Shown one piece after another: positions 33,904 through 42,311 of a stretch of 64,000 nt of DNA. Under the pieces are notes generated by a model that saw only the letters and a list, made by a program, of their open reading frames with translations, did not search any database and was not told the origin of the DNA. Each line of letters opens with the position of its first letter. The stretch's first letter is position 1. The position numbers and the translations under genes were made by a program. Source of the stretch: Arthrobacter sp. FW305-BF8 (lineage in GTDB: Bacteria > Actinomycetota > Actinomycetes > Actinomycetales > Micrococcaceae); assembly GCF_021789315.1 (NCBI RefSeq), contig NZ_CP084561.1:620001-684000 (forward strand), in the 5' to 3' direction.

Positions 33904-35340
33904 ATGTCACACTCGATTGCCGCCAACCCAGACAGGCTCCTGCCCGCGGACCCGGGAACGCGCAGCATTGCGCGCGACCTCCTGCAGCGCGTCCAGGACC
34001 TCCCCATCATTTCCCCGCACGGGCACGTTGACGCCGCAGTCATCGAGCAGAACACGCCCTTCCCCGACCCGGCGGCGCTGCTGGTCAGCCCCGACCACTA
34101 CGTCACCCGCCTCATCCACGCCAGCGGCGTGCCGTTTGACCGCCTGCGCCAACCGGACTCCTCGGCTGCAGGTTCCCCGAATGCGGACTCGACCGCCCCG
34201 GACTCCCGGGCCATCTGGCGCGAATTCTGCCGGGCCTGGCCGCTGTTCGAGGGGACCGCCTCCGGCTACTGGCTCCGCACCCAGTTCAGCGGCGTATTCG
34301 GCCTGGACCGGGAGATCAGTGCCGAGACCGCCGACGCCAGCTACGACGCGATCTCCGCCAAGCTCATGGAACCAGGCTTCCGACCGCGCCAGCTCTTCAA
34401 GGACTTCAACATCGAAGTGCTCGCAACCACGGATGATCCGCTGGACAGCCTCGCCAGCCACAAGGCCATCGCCGCAGACCCCACATTCCACGGCCGAGTC
34501 CTGCCCACCTTCCGCCCCGACGCCTACCTGAACATCGCGCATCCCGCGTGGTCCGCGAACGTTGACCGCCTCATCGCGGCAGCGGGCGATGGCGGCACCG
34601 GCTATGCCGGGTACATCACCGCCTTGGAAAACCGACGTCGTTATTTCGTGGAGCACGGTGCGGTGTCTGCCGACCACGGCGTGCGCACCCCTGCCACGCT
34701 GAAGCTTGACGACCGCGACGCCGCGCGGTTGTTTGACCGCGCCCGCTCCGGTGCGGCCACGGCGCAGGACCGTGACGCGTTCGAAGCGCACATGATGTAC
34801 CAGATGGCGCGGATGTCAGTGGCGGACGGCCTGGTGATGACCATCCATCCGGGTTCGTACCGGAACCACCACGAGCCGACGTTCGAAAAGTACGGACCCG
34901 ACACCGGCCACGACATTCCGTTCGCGGTCAACTACACCGAGGCCATCCGCCCGCTGCTGCAGGACTTCGGCACGGCCAAGGATTTCCACCTGGTGCTCTT
35001 CACCCTTGACGAGACGGTTTTCTCGCGCGAACTCGCGCCGCTGGCCGGCTTCTACCCGTCCGTCTACCTTGGCGCCCCGTGGTGGTTCCTTGACGCCCCG
35101 GACGCCATGCTCCGCTTCCGCTCTGCCGTTACCGAGACCGCCGGCTTCTCCCGTTCCTCGGGCTTCATCGACGATACGCGCGCCTTCTGCTCCATCCCCG
35201 CCCGCCACGATGCCTCCCGCCGCATTGAGGCCTCCTTCCTCGCCCGGCTGGTGGCCGAGCACCGCGTCAGTGAGGAGCGGGCCCACGAACTCATCGTGGA
35301 CATCGTGGACGGATCGCCGCGAAGGGTCTTCAAGCTGTGA
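33904..35340 (+). CDS. uxaC: Glucuronate isomerase
   Basis: This 478-residue enzyme of the amidohydrolase superfamily interconverts D-glucuronate and D-fructuronate (or D-galacturonate and tagaturonate). The metal-binding HxH motif is in PIISPHGHVDAAV near residue 40. The family segments PDHYVTRLI, VLATTDDPLDSL, FRPDAYLNI and HPGSYRNHHEPTFEKYG are present. The length is usual for UxaC. The start ATG follows the LacI operator. Its end overlaps the fructuronate reductase gene by 4 bp, and the two consecutive pathway steps are therefore coupled. Confidence 0.94.
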   Translation: MSHSIAANPDRLLPADPGTRSIARDLLQRVQDLPIISPHGHVDAAVIEQNTPFPDPAALLVSPDHYVTRLIHASGVPFDRLRQPDSSAAGSPNADSTAPDSRAIWREFCRAWPLFEGTASGYWLRTQFSGVFGLDREISAETADASYDAISAKLMEPGFRPRQLFKDFNIEVLATTDDPLDSLASHKAIAADPTFHGRVLPTFRPDAYLNIAHPAWSANVDRLIAAAGDGGTGYAGYITALENRRRYFVEHGAVSADHGVRTPATLKLDDRDAARLFDRARSGAATAQDRDAFEAHMMYQMARMSVADGLVMTIHPGSYRNHHEPTFEKYGPDTGHDIPFAVNYTEAIRPLLQDFGTAKDFHLVLFTLDETVFSRELAPLAGFYPSVYLGAPWWFLDAPDAMLRFRSAVTETAGFSRSSGFIDDTRAFCSIPARHDASRRIEASFLARLVAEHRVSEERAHELIVDIVDGSPRRVFKL

Positions 35341-36785
35341 GCGTCGGACTGCGGCCCGAAAAGGCGGCTGCCGTGGACCGGCCGAGGCTCGACCGCACCC
35401 TGCAGCCGGGCACCATGGCCCCCATCCGCATCGTCCATCTGGGGCTCGGCGCCTTCCACCGCTCGCACCAGGCCTGGTATACCCACCGGGCCAGCGACGC
35501 CGCCGACTGGGGCATTGCTGCCTTCACCGGCCGGCGCCCCGATGCTGCCCTGGCCCTGGCAGAACAGGACGGGCTGTTCACGCTGGTGGAACGGTCCGAC
35601 GGCGGCGACTCCTTCGACGTGGTCGGCAGCATCGTGGAGGCCGTGGACGGGGCCGATGTGGAGCGGCTGGCGGAGCTGGTCGCGGCCCCGCAGACCGGCG
35701 TCGTCACCCTTACTGTCACCGAAGCCGCCTACCGGCTCGGCGCCGACGGTCAGCTCGACCGCAGCGCTCCCGACGTCGTGGCCGACCTTGCGCTGCTGTC
35801 TTCCGGAAGCGGAAACGCGGCGACGCCGCTGGGCCGGCTGGTCTTTGCCCTCGCCGCGCGCCGGGCTGCCGATGCGGGTCCGCTCGCCGTCGTCTGCTGC
35901 GACAACCTCTCCAGTAACGGCACCGTGGCGCGGAACGCCGTGGTGGGCGTCGCCGGCGCATGGGACCCTCAGCTCGCTGTGTGGATTGAGGGCAACGTCA
36001 GCTTCGTCAGCACCTCGGTGGACCGGATCACGCCGCGCACCACCCATGCGGACCTCGAAGCCGTCGAAGCGTCCTGCGGCTACCGCGACACGTCTCCGGT
36101 GGTGGCCGAGCCTTTCGCCAACTGGGTGCTCAGCGGTGACTTTCCTGCGGGCCGGCCCCGGTGGGAAGACGCCGGTGCGGTGTTTGTCGGCGACATCGAG
36201 CCGTACGAGAACCGCAAGTTGTGGCTCCTGAACGGGGCCCACTCGCTGCTGGCGTACGCCGGCCAGCTGCGTGGCCACACCACCGTGGCGGAAGCGTTGG
36301 CCGACCCGTTGTGCAGGAAGGCCGTGGAAGCGTTCTGGGATGAGTCGGCAAGCAGCCTGCATGGACCTGGCGGGAGTGCTGAGGACCTGCAGATTCCGGC
36401 CTACCGCGAGGCCCTCCTGGTGCGCTTCGGCAATGCGCGCATCGCCCACCACCTGGCGCAGATAGCGATGGACGGCAGCACCAAGCTGCGGATGCGGGCC
36501 GTGCCGGTGCTGCGGGCCGAGCGTGCCGCAGGCAGGTCCGGGGCTGCCGCCGCGCTCATGATTGCTGCCTGGATGGACTTCACCGCGCGGGCGGGGACGG
36601 TCCAGGACCCCCTGGCGGACCAAATCGCCGCGGTGAACCGGCTGGGTGGCCCGGAGGGGAGCGGCCTCGAGCGTGTCCGCGCGCTGTTGGCCCTGGTGGA
36701 CCCGGCCCTGGCCGGCGACGCCGACGTTGTAGGCCTGATAGAAGACCTACGGGGAAGCTTCGGGGAGCCCGCTGCGTCCCCGTAG
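35337..36785 (+). CDS. uxuB: Fructuronate reductase / mannonate oxidoreductase
   Basis: This 482-residue member of the long-chain mannitol dehydrogenase family starts at a GTG overlapping the uxaC stop. The NAD motif is IVHLGLGAFHRSHQAW near residue 32. The catalytic signature is ENRKLWLLNGAHSLLAY near residue 290, with Lys, Asn and His in the expected spacing. Mannitol, arabinitol, tagaturonate and fructuronate enzymes share this fold. The direct coupling to uxaC and the mannonate dehydratase nearby point to reduction of fructuronate to mannonate. A strong terminator follows. Confidence 0.88.
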   Translation: MSVGLRPEKAAAVDRPRLDRTLQPGTMAPIRIVHLGLGAFHRSHQAWYTHRASDAADWGIAAFTGRRPDAALALAEQDGLFTLVERSDGGDSFDVVGSIVEAVDGADVERLAELVAAPQTGVVTLTVTEAAYRLGADGQLDRSAPDVVADLALLSSGSGNAATPLGRLVFALAARRAADAGPLAVVCCDNLSSNGTVARNAVVGVAGAWDPQLAVWIEGNVSFVSTSVDRITPRTTHADLEAVEASCGYRDTSPVVAEPFANWVLSGDFPAGRPRWEDAGAVFVGDIEPYENRKLWLLNGAHSLLAYAGQLRGHTTVAEALADPLCRKAVEAFWDESASSLHGPGGSAEDLQIPAYREALLVRFGNARIAHHLAQIAMDGSTKLRMRAVPVLRAERAAGRSGAAAALMIAAWMDFTARAGTVQDPLADQIAAVNRLGGPEGSGLERVRALLALVDPALAGDADVVGLIEDLRGSFGEPAASP

Positions 36786-36803
36786 CGCCCCGCGCATATG
36801 CGG

Positions 36804-36841
36804 CACTGCCCGGCTCCTGGACCATAGGGAGCCGGGCAGTG
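36804..36841. terminator. Terminator after uxuB
   Basis: CACTGCCCGGCTCC and GGAGCCGGGCAGTG are perfect 14-bp arms around a 10-bp loop, 18 bp after the uxuB stop, followed by GTTGTGT rather than a T-run. Confidence 0.8.
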
Positions 36842-36934
36842 TTGTGTGGAGGCCGTGCTCTTTGTGGGGAGTGCCGTTCCCGCGCAGGCCGACTTCCGCT
36901 CCAGTCCCCGTTTTGTAAAAGTTTCAAGGAATTT

Positions 36935-36952
36935 TTGGCAACCGCTTGCCAT
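36935..36952. promoter_or_regulatory. LacI operator site 4
   Basis: TTGGCAACCGCTTGCCAT is a palindrome 79 bp upstream of the beta-glucuronidase start. An ATTGCCA half-site follows at 36956. The 245-bp gap 36786-37030 contains this site and the uxuB terminator but no gene. Confidence 0.75.
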
Positions 36953-37030
36953 TTGATTGCCAGGTGACTAGCATTACAACAAGAACCCCACACCCGGCTC
37001 AGTCCGCAAAGACGCGATAGGACCCACCAG

Positions 37031-38854
37031 ATGCTTAAGCCCCAGGCAAACGAAACCCGAGAGCTGATCAACCTCGACGGCCTCTACCGCTTTAAGGTGG
37101 ACTTTGACCGGGCCGGGCACCGGCAGGAGTGGTTCAGGTCTCCGCTGGCCACGGACCTCGAAATGGGAGTTCCCGCCAGCTACAACGACGTCTTCCCGGA
37201 CAAGGCCATCCGCGACCACGTGGGCTACGTCTGGTACCAGCGTGAAGTGCGCGTGCCGCGCGGCTGGGCAGGGGAGCGGATCCACATCCGCCTGGACTCC
37301 GCCACCCATGAGGGCATGGTCTGGGTCGACGACGTCCTGGTGGCCGAGCACACCGGAGGCTACATGCCGTTCAGCGCGGACATCACCGAGCACGTCGCGG
37401 CCGGGCAGGCGTTCCGGCTCACCGTCGCCGTGAACAACGAACTGACCCAGGCCACCATCCCGCCGGGCACCATCACCGTCACCGAGGACGGCCGCCGGCA
37501 GCAGAGCTACCTCCACGACTTCTACAACTATGCCGGCCTGCACCGCAGCGTCTGGCTGTTCAGCACACCTGCCGTCTCCGTTGAGGACATCACCGTGGTG
37601 ACCGGCTTCGAAGGCACCACCGGCTCGGTGGATTACCGCATCGCCACGGCGGGAGGTGCCGGCAACGAAGACGTGAGGGTCACTCTCAGGGACGCCGCCG
37701 GCGCCACGGTGGCCACCGCGGAAGGTGCCGCGGGCACCCTGGCGATTGACGGCGTCGTACTTTGGCAGCCCGGCGCCGCCTACCTCTACAGCCTGGCGGC
37801 GGAAATTTACGACGGCGGCCGGCTGGCTGACACGTACACCCTGCCCGTCGGGGTCCGCACCGTTGAGGTCAGCGGCAAGGAATTCCTGATCAACGGCGAG
37901 CCGTTCTACTTCACCGGCTTCGGCATGCACGAGGACCACGTGACGGTGGGCAAGGGCCACAGCAACGCCCAGATGGTCAACGACTTCCAGCTCCTGGACT
38001 GGGTGGGCGCCAACTCGTTCCGCACCTCGCACTACCCCTACGCCGAAGAGGTCATGGAGTTCGCCGACCGGCACGGCATCGTGGTGATCGACGAAACCGC
38101 CGCCGTGGGACTGCACCTCGGCTTCGGCGCCGTATTCGGCGGCATCGCCAAACCCACGTACGTCGACGGCGGTGTGGACGCCAATACCGCGGCCAACCAC
38201 CGCCAGGCCATCACCGAGCTCGTCGCCCGGGACAAGAACCACCCGTCCGTGGTGATCTGGTCCATCGCCAACGAACCCAATGGCTCCGAGGAAGGCGCCC
38301 GCGAGTACTTCCAGCCGCTGGCCGACCTGACCCGCGAGCTGGACCCCACCCGTCCGGTGGGCTACGTCAACGTCATGTTCGATACCCCCGAGAAGGAAGT
38401 GCTGGCCGACCTCTTCGACGTCCTCATGCTCAACCGCTACTACGGCTGGTACGTCCACAACGGCGACCTCGAAACCGCCGAGCAGGTCCTCGAGAAGGAA
38501 CTCCGGGAATGGGAAGCCAAGTACGGCAAGCCCATGATCATGACCGAGTACGGCCCGGACACCATGCCCGGCTTCCACTCCATCTACGAACAGCCATGGA
38601 GCGAGGAGTACCAGGCCGCGTTCCTCGCCATGTACCACCGCGTCTTTGACCGGGTGGATGCCATGGTGGGGGAGCAGGTGTGGAACTTCGCGGACTTCCA
38701 GACCTACAACGGCATCATGCGCGTGGACGGCAACAAGAAGGGTGTGTTCACCCGGGACCGCCGGCCCAAGCCTGCTGCCTTCGCCCTGCGCCAGCGTTGG
38801 ACGGCGCTCGCCGGCAGCAAGAACGTCACCGGCAAGACCCTCACCAACCCCTAA
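37031..38854 (+). CDS. uidA: Beta-glucuronidase (GH2)
   Basis: This 607-residue glycoside hydrolase family 2 enzyme has no signal peptide and should be cytoplasmic. An N-terminal sugar-binding jelly roll (residues about 15-180, with RAGHRQEWFRSPL and LHRSVWLF) and an Ig-like domain come before the TIM barrel. The acid/base Glu is in IANEPNGSEEG near residue 415 and the nucleophile Glu in IMTEYGPDT near 505. It would release D-glucuronate from imported glucuronides. The length matches bacterial GUS proteins. It starts a new transcription unit behind operator site 4. Confidence 0.94.
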   Translation: MLKPQANETRELINLDGLYRFKVDFDRAGHRQEWFRSPLATDLEMGVPASYNDVFPDKAIRDHVGYVWYQREVRVPRGWAGERIHIRLDSATHEGMVWVDDVLVAEHTGGYMPFSADITEHVAAGQAFRLTVAVNNELTQATIPPGTITVTEDGRRQQSYLHDFYNYAGLHRSVWLFSTPAVSVEDITVVTGFEGTTGSVDYRIATAGGAGNEDVRVTLRDAAGATVATAEGAAGTLAIDGVVLWQPGAAYLYSLAAEIYDGGRLADTYTLPVGVRTVEVSGKEFLINGEPFYFTGFGMHEDHVTVGKGHSNAQMVNDFQLLDWVGANSFRTSHYPYAEEVMEFADRHGIVVIDETAAVGLHLGFGAVFGGIAKPTYVDGGVDANTAANHRQAITELVARDKNHPSVVIWSIANEPNGSEEGAREYFQPLADLTRELDPTRPVGYVNVMFDTPEKEVLADLFDVLMLNRYYGWYVHNGDLETAEQVLEKELREWEAKYGKPMIMTEYGPDTMPGFHSIYEQPWSEEYQAAFLAMYHRVFDRVDAMVGEQVWNFADFQTYNGIMRVDGNKKGVFTRDRRPKPAAFALRQRWTALAGSKNVTGKTLTNP

Positions 38855-38908
38855 CGCTTTTCACATTTTGCGCCGCCCTTAGGCCGGCTCGGGTAAAGGA
38901 GCCCACTC

Positions 38909-40300
38909 ATGAAGAAGCTGAACAAGCTCAGCATCATCGGCTACGGCGCCGGCGATGCCGCGAACAACCTCGCTTTCACCACCGCCACCATGTTCCTGCT
39001 GGTGTACTACACGGACGTCGCCGGTATCTCGGCGGCAGCGGCTGGCACCCTGCTCCTGGCGGTGCGCATCTTCGACGCCTTCGCCGACGTTTTTGCCGGC
39101 CGGATCGTGGACCGTACGTACAGCAAGCGGTTCGGCAAGTTCCGGCCCTTCATCATGTTCGGCTCCATCCCGCTCCTGCTGCTCAGCGTGGCCACTTTCT
39201 CGGTGCCGCAGCTCGGTGAGTCGGGCAGCCTGCTTTACGCCTACGTCACCTACGCCGCCCTCGGCCTGGCCTACAGCCTGGTCAACATCCCGTACGGGTC
39301 GCTGGCCGGCGCCATGACACAGGACCCGGGGGACCGGGCCAAGCTCGGCTCGGCCCGCATGATCGGCGCACTGCTGGTTGGTTCTTCCCTGGGGATCTTC
39401 GTGGCACCGCTGATCAAGCCCGGCGCCACCAATCTGCAGGCAACGTTCACCGCCCTCACACTGGTGTTTGTGGTGATCGGCGCCGGCCTCTACTTCTTCA
39501 CCGCCCTGACCGCCAAGGAACGGGTGCACCGCGCCGTTCCCAACGTCACCTTCAAGCAGAGCATGGACACGCTCAAAGGCAACAAGCCGCTCCTGATGCT
39601 GTGCTTGAGCTCCTTCTTCTTCCTCACCGGCTATCTCGCCCTGACGTCGGTGCAGCTGTACTACCTGCGCGACGTCCTGGGCAGGCTGGACCTGTACCCG
39701 GTCCTCTCCATCACCCAGCTGGTTCTCACCTTCGTGCTGTCGGCCTTCATGCCCAGGCTGGTGCGGACCGTCGGCAAGAAGCGCGTCTACATCGTCTCGT
39801 CACTGATTTCTGCTGCGGGCGGCGCGATCGTCTTCTTCACCCCGGCCACCCAGGTGTGGATCGGCTTCTCCGGCCTGGTGATCAGCGTGACGGGCGTCCT
39901 CGCCGTGAGCATCGTGGTCTGGGCCCTTGAGGCCGACACCGTTGAATACGGCGAATGGAAGACCGGCGTACGCACGGAAGGCATCACCTACGCGCTCTTC
40001 TCCTTCACCCGCAAGACCGGCCAGGCGGTGGGCGGAGCGCTGGCCGCCTATGCGCTGGCCCTCGGCGGCTACAAGTCCGGCGCCGCCCAGACGGCCGAGG
40101 CCGTGTTCGGAATCCAGGTGGCCGCCGGGGCGCTGCCGGCCGTCATGACCTTGCTGGCCGTGCTGGTCATGGCCAAGTACAAGCTCACGGACACCATGCA
40201 CGCCCAGATCCTGGCGGACATCACGGCCCGCCGTGAAAGCGGCGATGCCCCCAAAACGGCCGGTGCCGCCGTCGGGCCCGTCACCACGACCACCAACTGA
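38909..40300 (+). CDS. GPH-family sugar:cation symporter (UidB-like)
   Basis: This 463-residue inner-membrane carrier has about 12 hydrophobic segments. The N-terminus KLSIIGYGAGDAANNLAF is the classical start of the glycoside-pentoside-hexuronide family. AFADVFAGRIVDRTYSKRFGKFRPF is its loop 2-3 signature. The motif EYGEWKTGVRTEGITYALFSFTRKTGQ near residue 350 is diagnostic. The gene is 54 bp after beta-glucuronidase, as uidB follows uidA in enteric bacteria. The likely substrate is a glucuronide. It gives the cluster a second uptake route besides the ABC importer. Confidence 0.93.
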   Translation: MKKLNKLSIIGYGAGDAANNLAFTTATMFLLVYYTDVAGISAAAAGTLLLAVRIFDAFADVFAGRIVDRTYSKRFGKFRPFIMFGSIPLLLLSVATFSVPQLGESGSLLYAYVTYAALGLAYSLVNIPYGSLAGAMTQDPGDRAKLGSARMIGALLVGSSLGIFVAPLIKPGATNLQATFTALTLVFVVIGAGLYFFTALTAKERVHRAVPNVTFKQSMDTLKGNKPLLMLCLSSFFFLTGYLALTSVQLYYLRDVLGRLDLYPVLSITQLVLTFVLSAFMPRLVRTVGKKRVYIVSSLISAAGGAIVFFTPATQVWIGFSGLVISVTGVLAVSIVVWALEADTVEYGEWKTGVRTEGITYALFSFTRKTGQAVGGALAAYALALGGYKSGAAQTAEAVFGIQVAAGALPAVMTLLAVLVMAKYKLTDTMHAQILADITARRESGDAPKTAGAAVGPVTTTTN

Positions 40301-40383
40301 GCACCGTCCGCCATCTGGGCAGTACCTACCAACCGAGCATCCACCAGCCGACCCCTGACCCAGTCCATCCGAAAGGACCTGTT

Positions 40384-41613
40384 GTGAAAATCATTGCCGC
40401 GGAAGTCTTCGTGACCAGCCCATCCCGTAACTTTGTAACGTTGCGGATCACCACGGAGGACGGCGTGACCGGTATCGGTGACGCCACGCTGAACGGGCGT
40501 GAGCTTGCGGTGGCGGCGTACCTGAAGGAGCACGTGGCGCAGCTGCTGATCGGGAAGGATCCGCACCGGATTGAGGACACGTGGCAGTTCCTATACCGGT
40601 CTTCGTACTGGCGGCGCGGGCCGGTGACGATGGCGGCGATCGCTGCGGTGGACATGGCGTTGTGGGATATCAAGGGCAAGCTGGCGGGCATGCCGGTGTA
40701 CCAGCTGCTGGGCGGGGCGTCCCGGAACGGGCTGCGCGCCTACGGCCACGCCTCGGGTTCGGATATCCCGTCCCTGTTCGATTCGGTCCGGGAGCACCTG
40801 GAACTGGGGTACAGGTCGGTGCGAATCCAGACCGCGGTGCCCGGGATCAAGGCCGTGTACGGGGTGGCGGCGCAGGCGCAGGCCTCCGGCGAACGCTACG
40901 ACTATGAACCGGCCGGCCGGGGTGCGTTCCCGGTGGAGGAGGACTGGGACACCCGGGCCTACCTGCGCCACCTGCCCACGGTGTTCGAGGCGGTCCGGAA
41001 CGAGTTCGGCCCGGAACTGCCGCTGCTGCACGACGGGCACCACCGGATGACGCCGATCCAGGCCGCGAAGCTGGGCAAGGCGCTGGAGCCGTATGACCTG
41101 TTCTGGCTGGAGGACTGCACTCCGGCGGAGAACCAGGAGGCGCTGCGCCTGGTCCGCTCCCACACCACCACGCCGCTGGCGATCGGTGAGATCTTCAACA
41201 CCGTGTACGACTACCAGAGCATCATCAAGGAACAGCTGATCGACTACGTCCGGGCAGCGTCCACCCACTTCGGCGGGATCTCGCCGTTGAAGAAGGTCAT
41301 GGACTTCGCCGCGCAGTACCAGATCAAGTCCGGTTTCCACGGCCCCACGGACATTTCCCCGGTCGGGTTCGCCGCGCAGCTGCACGTGGGCCTGGCGATC
41401 CACAACTACGGCATCCAGGAATACATGCAGCACTCCGCGGCGACCAATGAGGTCTTCGAGCAGTCCATGACCTTCACCGACGGCTACCTGCACCCGGGCG
41501 ACAAGCCCGGCATCGGCGTCGAATTCAACGCCGAAGCCGCGGCCGCCTACCCGTACCAGCAGGCCTACCTGCCCTACAACCGCCTCGTCGACGGAACGGT
41601 CCACGACTGGTGA
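40384..41613 (+). CDS. manD: Mannonate dehydratase, enolase superfamily (ManD)
   Basis: This 409-residue enzyme starts at a GTG (MKIIAAEVFVTSPSRNFV). It removes water from D-mannonate to give 2-keto-3-deoxygluconate. The enolase-superfamily metal ligands are Asp in LLHDGHHRM near residue 215, Glu in WLEDCTPAENQ near 241 and Glu in AIGEIFN near 267. The His in GFHGPTDISPVG near 317 and the Tyr in the YDYEPAGRG loop near 163 fit ManD. A related gluconate/galactonate dehydratase is the alternative, but the uxaC/uxuB context favours mannonate. The stop overlaps the gluconokinase start. Confidence 0.9.
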   Translation: MKIIAAEVFVTSPSRNFVTLRITTEDGVTGIGDATLNGRELAVAAYLKEHVAQLLIGKDPHRIEDTWQFLYRSSYWRRGPVTMAAIAAVDMALWDIKGKLAGMPVYQLLGGASRNGLRAYGHASGSDIPSLFDSVREHLELGYRSVRIQTAVPGIKAVYGVAAQAQASGERYDYEPAGRGAFPVEEDWDTRAYLRHLPTVFEAVRNEFGPELPLLHDGHHRMTPIQAAKLGKALEPYDLFWLEDCTPAENQEALRLVRSHTTTPLAIGEIFNTVYDYQSIIKEQLIDYVRAASTHFGGISPLKKVMDFAAQYQIKSGFHGPTDISPVGFAAQLHVGLAIHNYGIQEYMQHSAATNEVFEQSMTFTDGYLHPGDKPGIGVEFNAEAAAAYPYQQAYLPYNRLVDGTVHDW

Positions 41614-42161
41614 GCGGGCCCGGTTCCAGCGGACATGTCCCGGCCGCCGGCCTTCACGTGATCGTCATGGGCGTGTCCGGCTGCGGCAAGACCACTATCG
41701 GCGACCTCCTGGCCCGCGAACTGGGGGCCCCGTTCCTCGACGGCGACTCGCTGCACCCGGTGGAGAACGTCACCAAGATGGCCGCAGGCACGCCGCTGAC
41801 CGACGAGGACCGCTGGCCATGGCTGGCGATCGTGGGCCGCAAACTGGCGGCCGCCGGTCCGGACGGACTGGTCCTCGCCTGCTCGGCGCTGCGGCGCAGT
41901 TACCGGGATGCGATCCGGGAACAGGCGCCGGATACGGTGTTCCTGCACCTGCACGGCAGCAAAGAGGTCCTGACCGCCCGGACTGAGGGACGGACCGGCC
42001 ACTTCATGCCGCCCGCCCTCCTCGCCTCGCAGCTGGCCACCCTCGAACCCTTGCAGGTTGATGAGGCAGGCGTGGTGGTGGACATCGCCGCGCCGGTGGA
42101 CGCCGTCGTCGAACACGCGATGGCCGGCCTCGAGCACCTGGGCTGCCGCGCGGCGAGCTAG
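41610..42161 (+). CDS. gntK: Gluconokinase (thermoresistant type)
   Basis: This 183-residue P-loop kinase has Walker A GVSGCGKTT near residue 22 and the GntK signature FLDGDSLHPVENVTKMAAGTPL. DEDRWPWL, CSALRRSYRD and GHFMPPALLASQ follow, all typical of gluconate 6-kinase. The GTG start overlaps the ManD stop, so it is part of the mannonate operon. The pathway product there is KDG, for which a PfkB-type kinase is normally used. GntK therefore either serves gluconate from another source or has a broader role; sequence does not decide this. Confidence 0.9.
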   Translation: MSGPGSSGHVPAAGLHVIVMGVSGCGKTTIGDLLARELGAPFLDGDSLHPVENVTKMAAGTPLTDEDRWPWLAIVGRKLAAAGPDGLVLACSALRRSYRDAIREQAPDTVFLHLHGSKEVLTARTEGRTGHFMPPALLASQLATLEPLQVDEAGVVVDIAAPVDAVVEHAMAGLEHLGCRAAS

Positions 42162-42181
42162 CGACGCTCCTGCGTCCACTG

Positions 42182-42242
42182 CGCGAACTGGCAGCTGATG
42201 ACCCCAAATCCGCGGTTTGAGGTCATTAGCTGCCAGTTCGCG
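42182..42242. repeat. Long intergenic hairpin (REP-like or terminator)
   Basis: The left arm CGCGAACTGGCAGCTGATGACC pairs with the right arm GGTCATTAGCTGCCAGTTCGCG with one G-T position. The stem continues past a single mismatch through CAAA/TTTG. It follows gntK by 20 bp. There is no T-run, and the AT-containing stem differs from the local terminators, so a dispersed genomic repeat is possible. The 150-bp gap has no gene. Confidence 0.65.
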
Positions 42243-42311
42243 TCCGGCGGGGCCACAAGGATCCGTTCGCGCTCTGTGCTCCCGTGCACCGGGAGGCGTA
42301 CCGTATGGCTC

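Noticed and set aside
36974..38638. 554-codon reverse-strand frame opposite beta-glucuronidase
   Set aside because: Shadow of uidA; composition is typical of GC-rich antisense frames.
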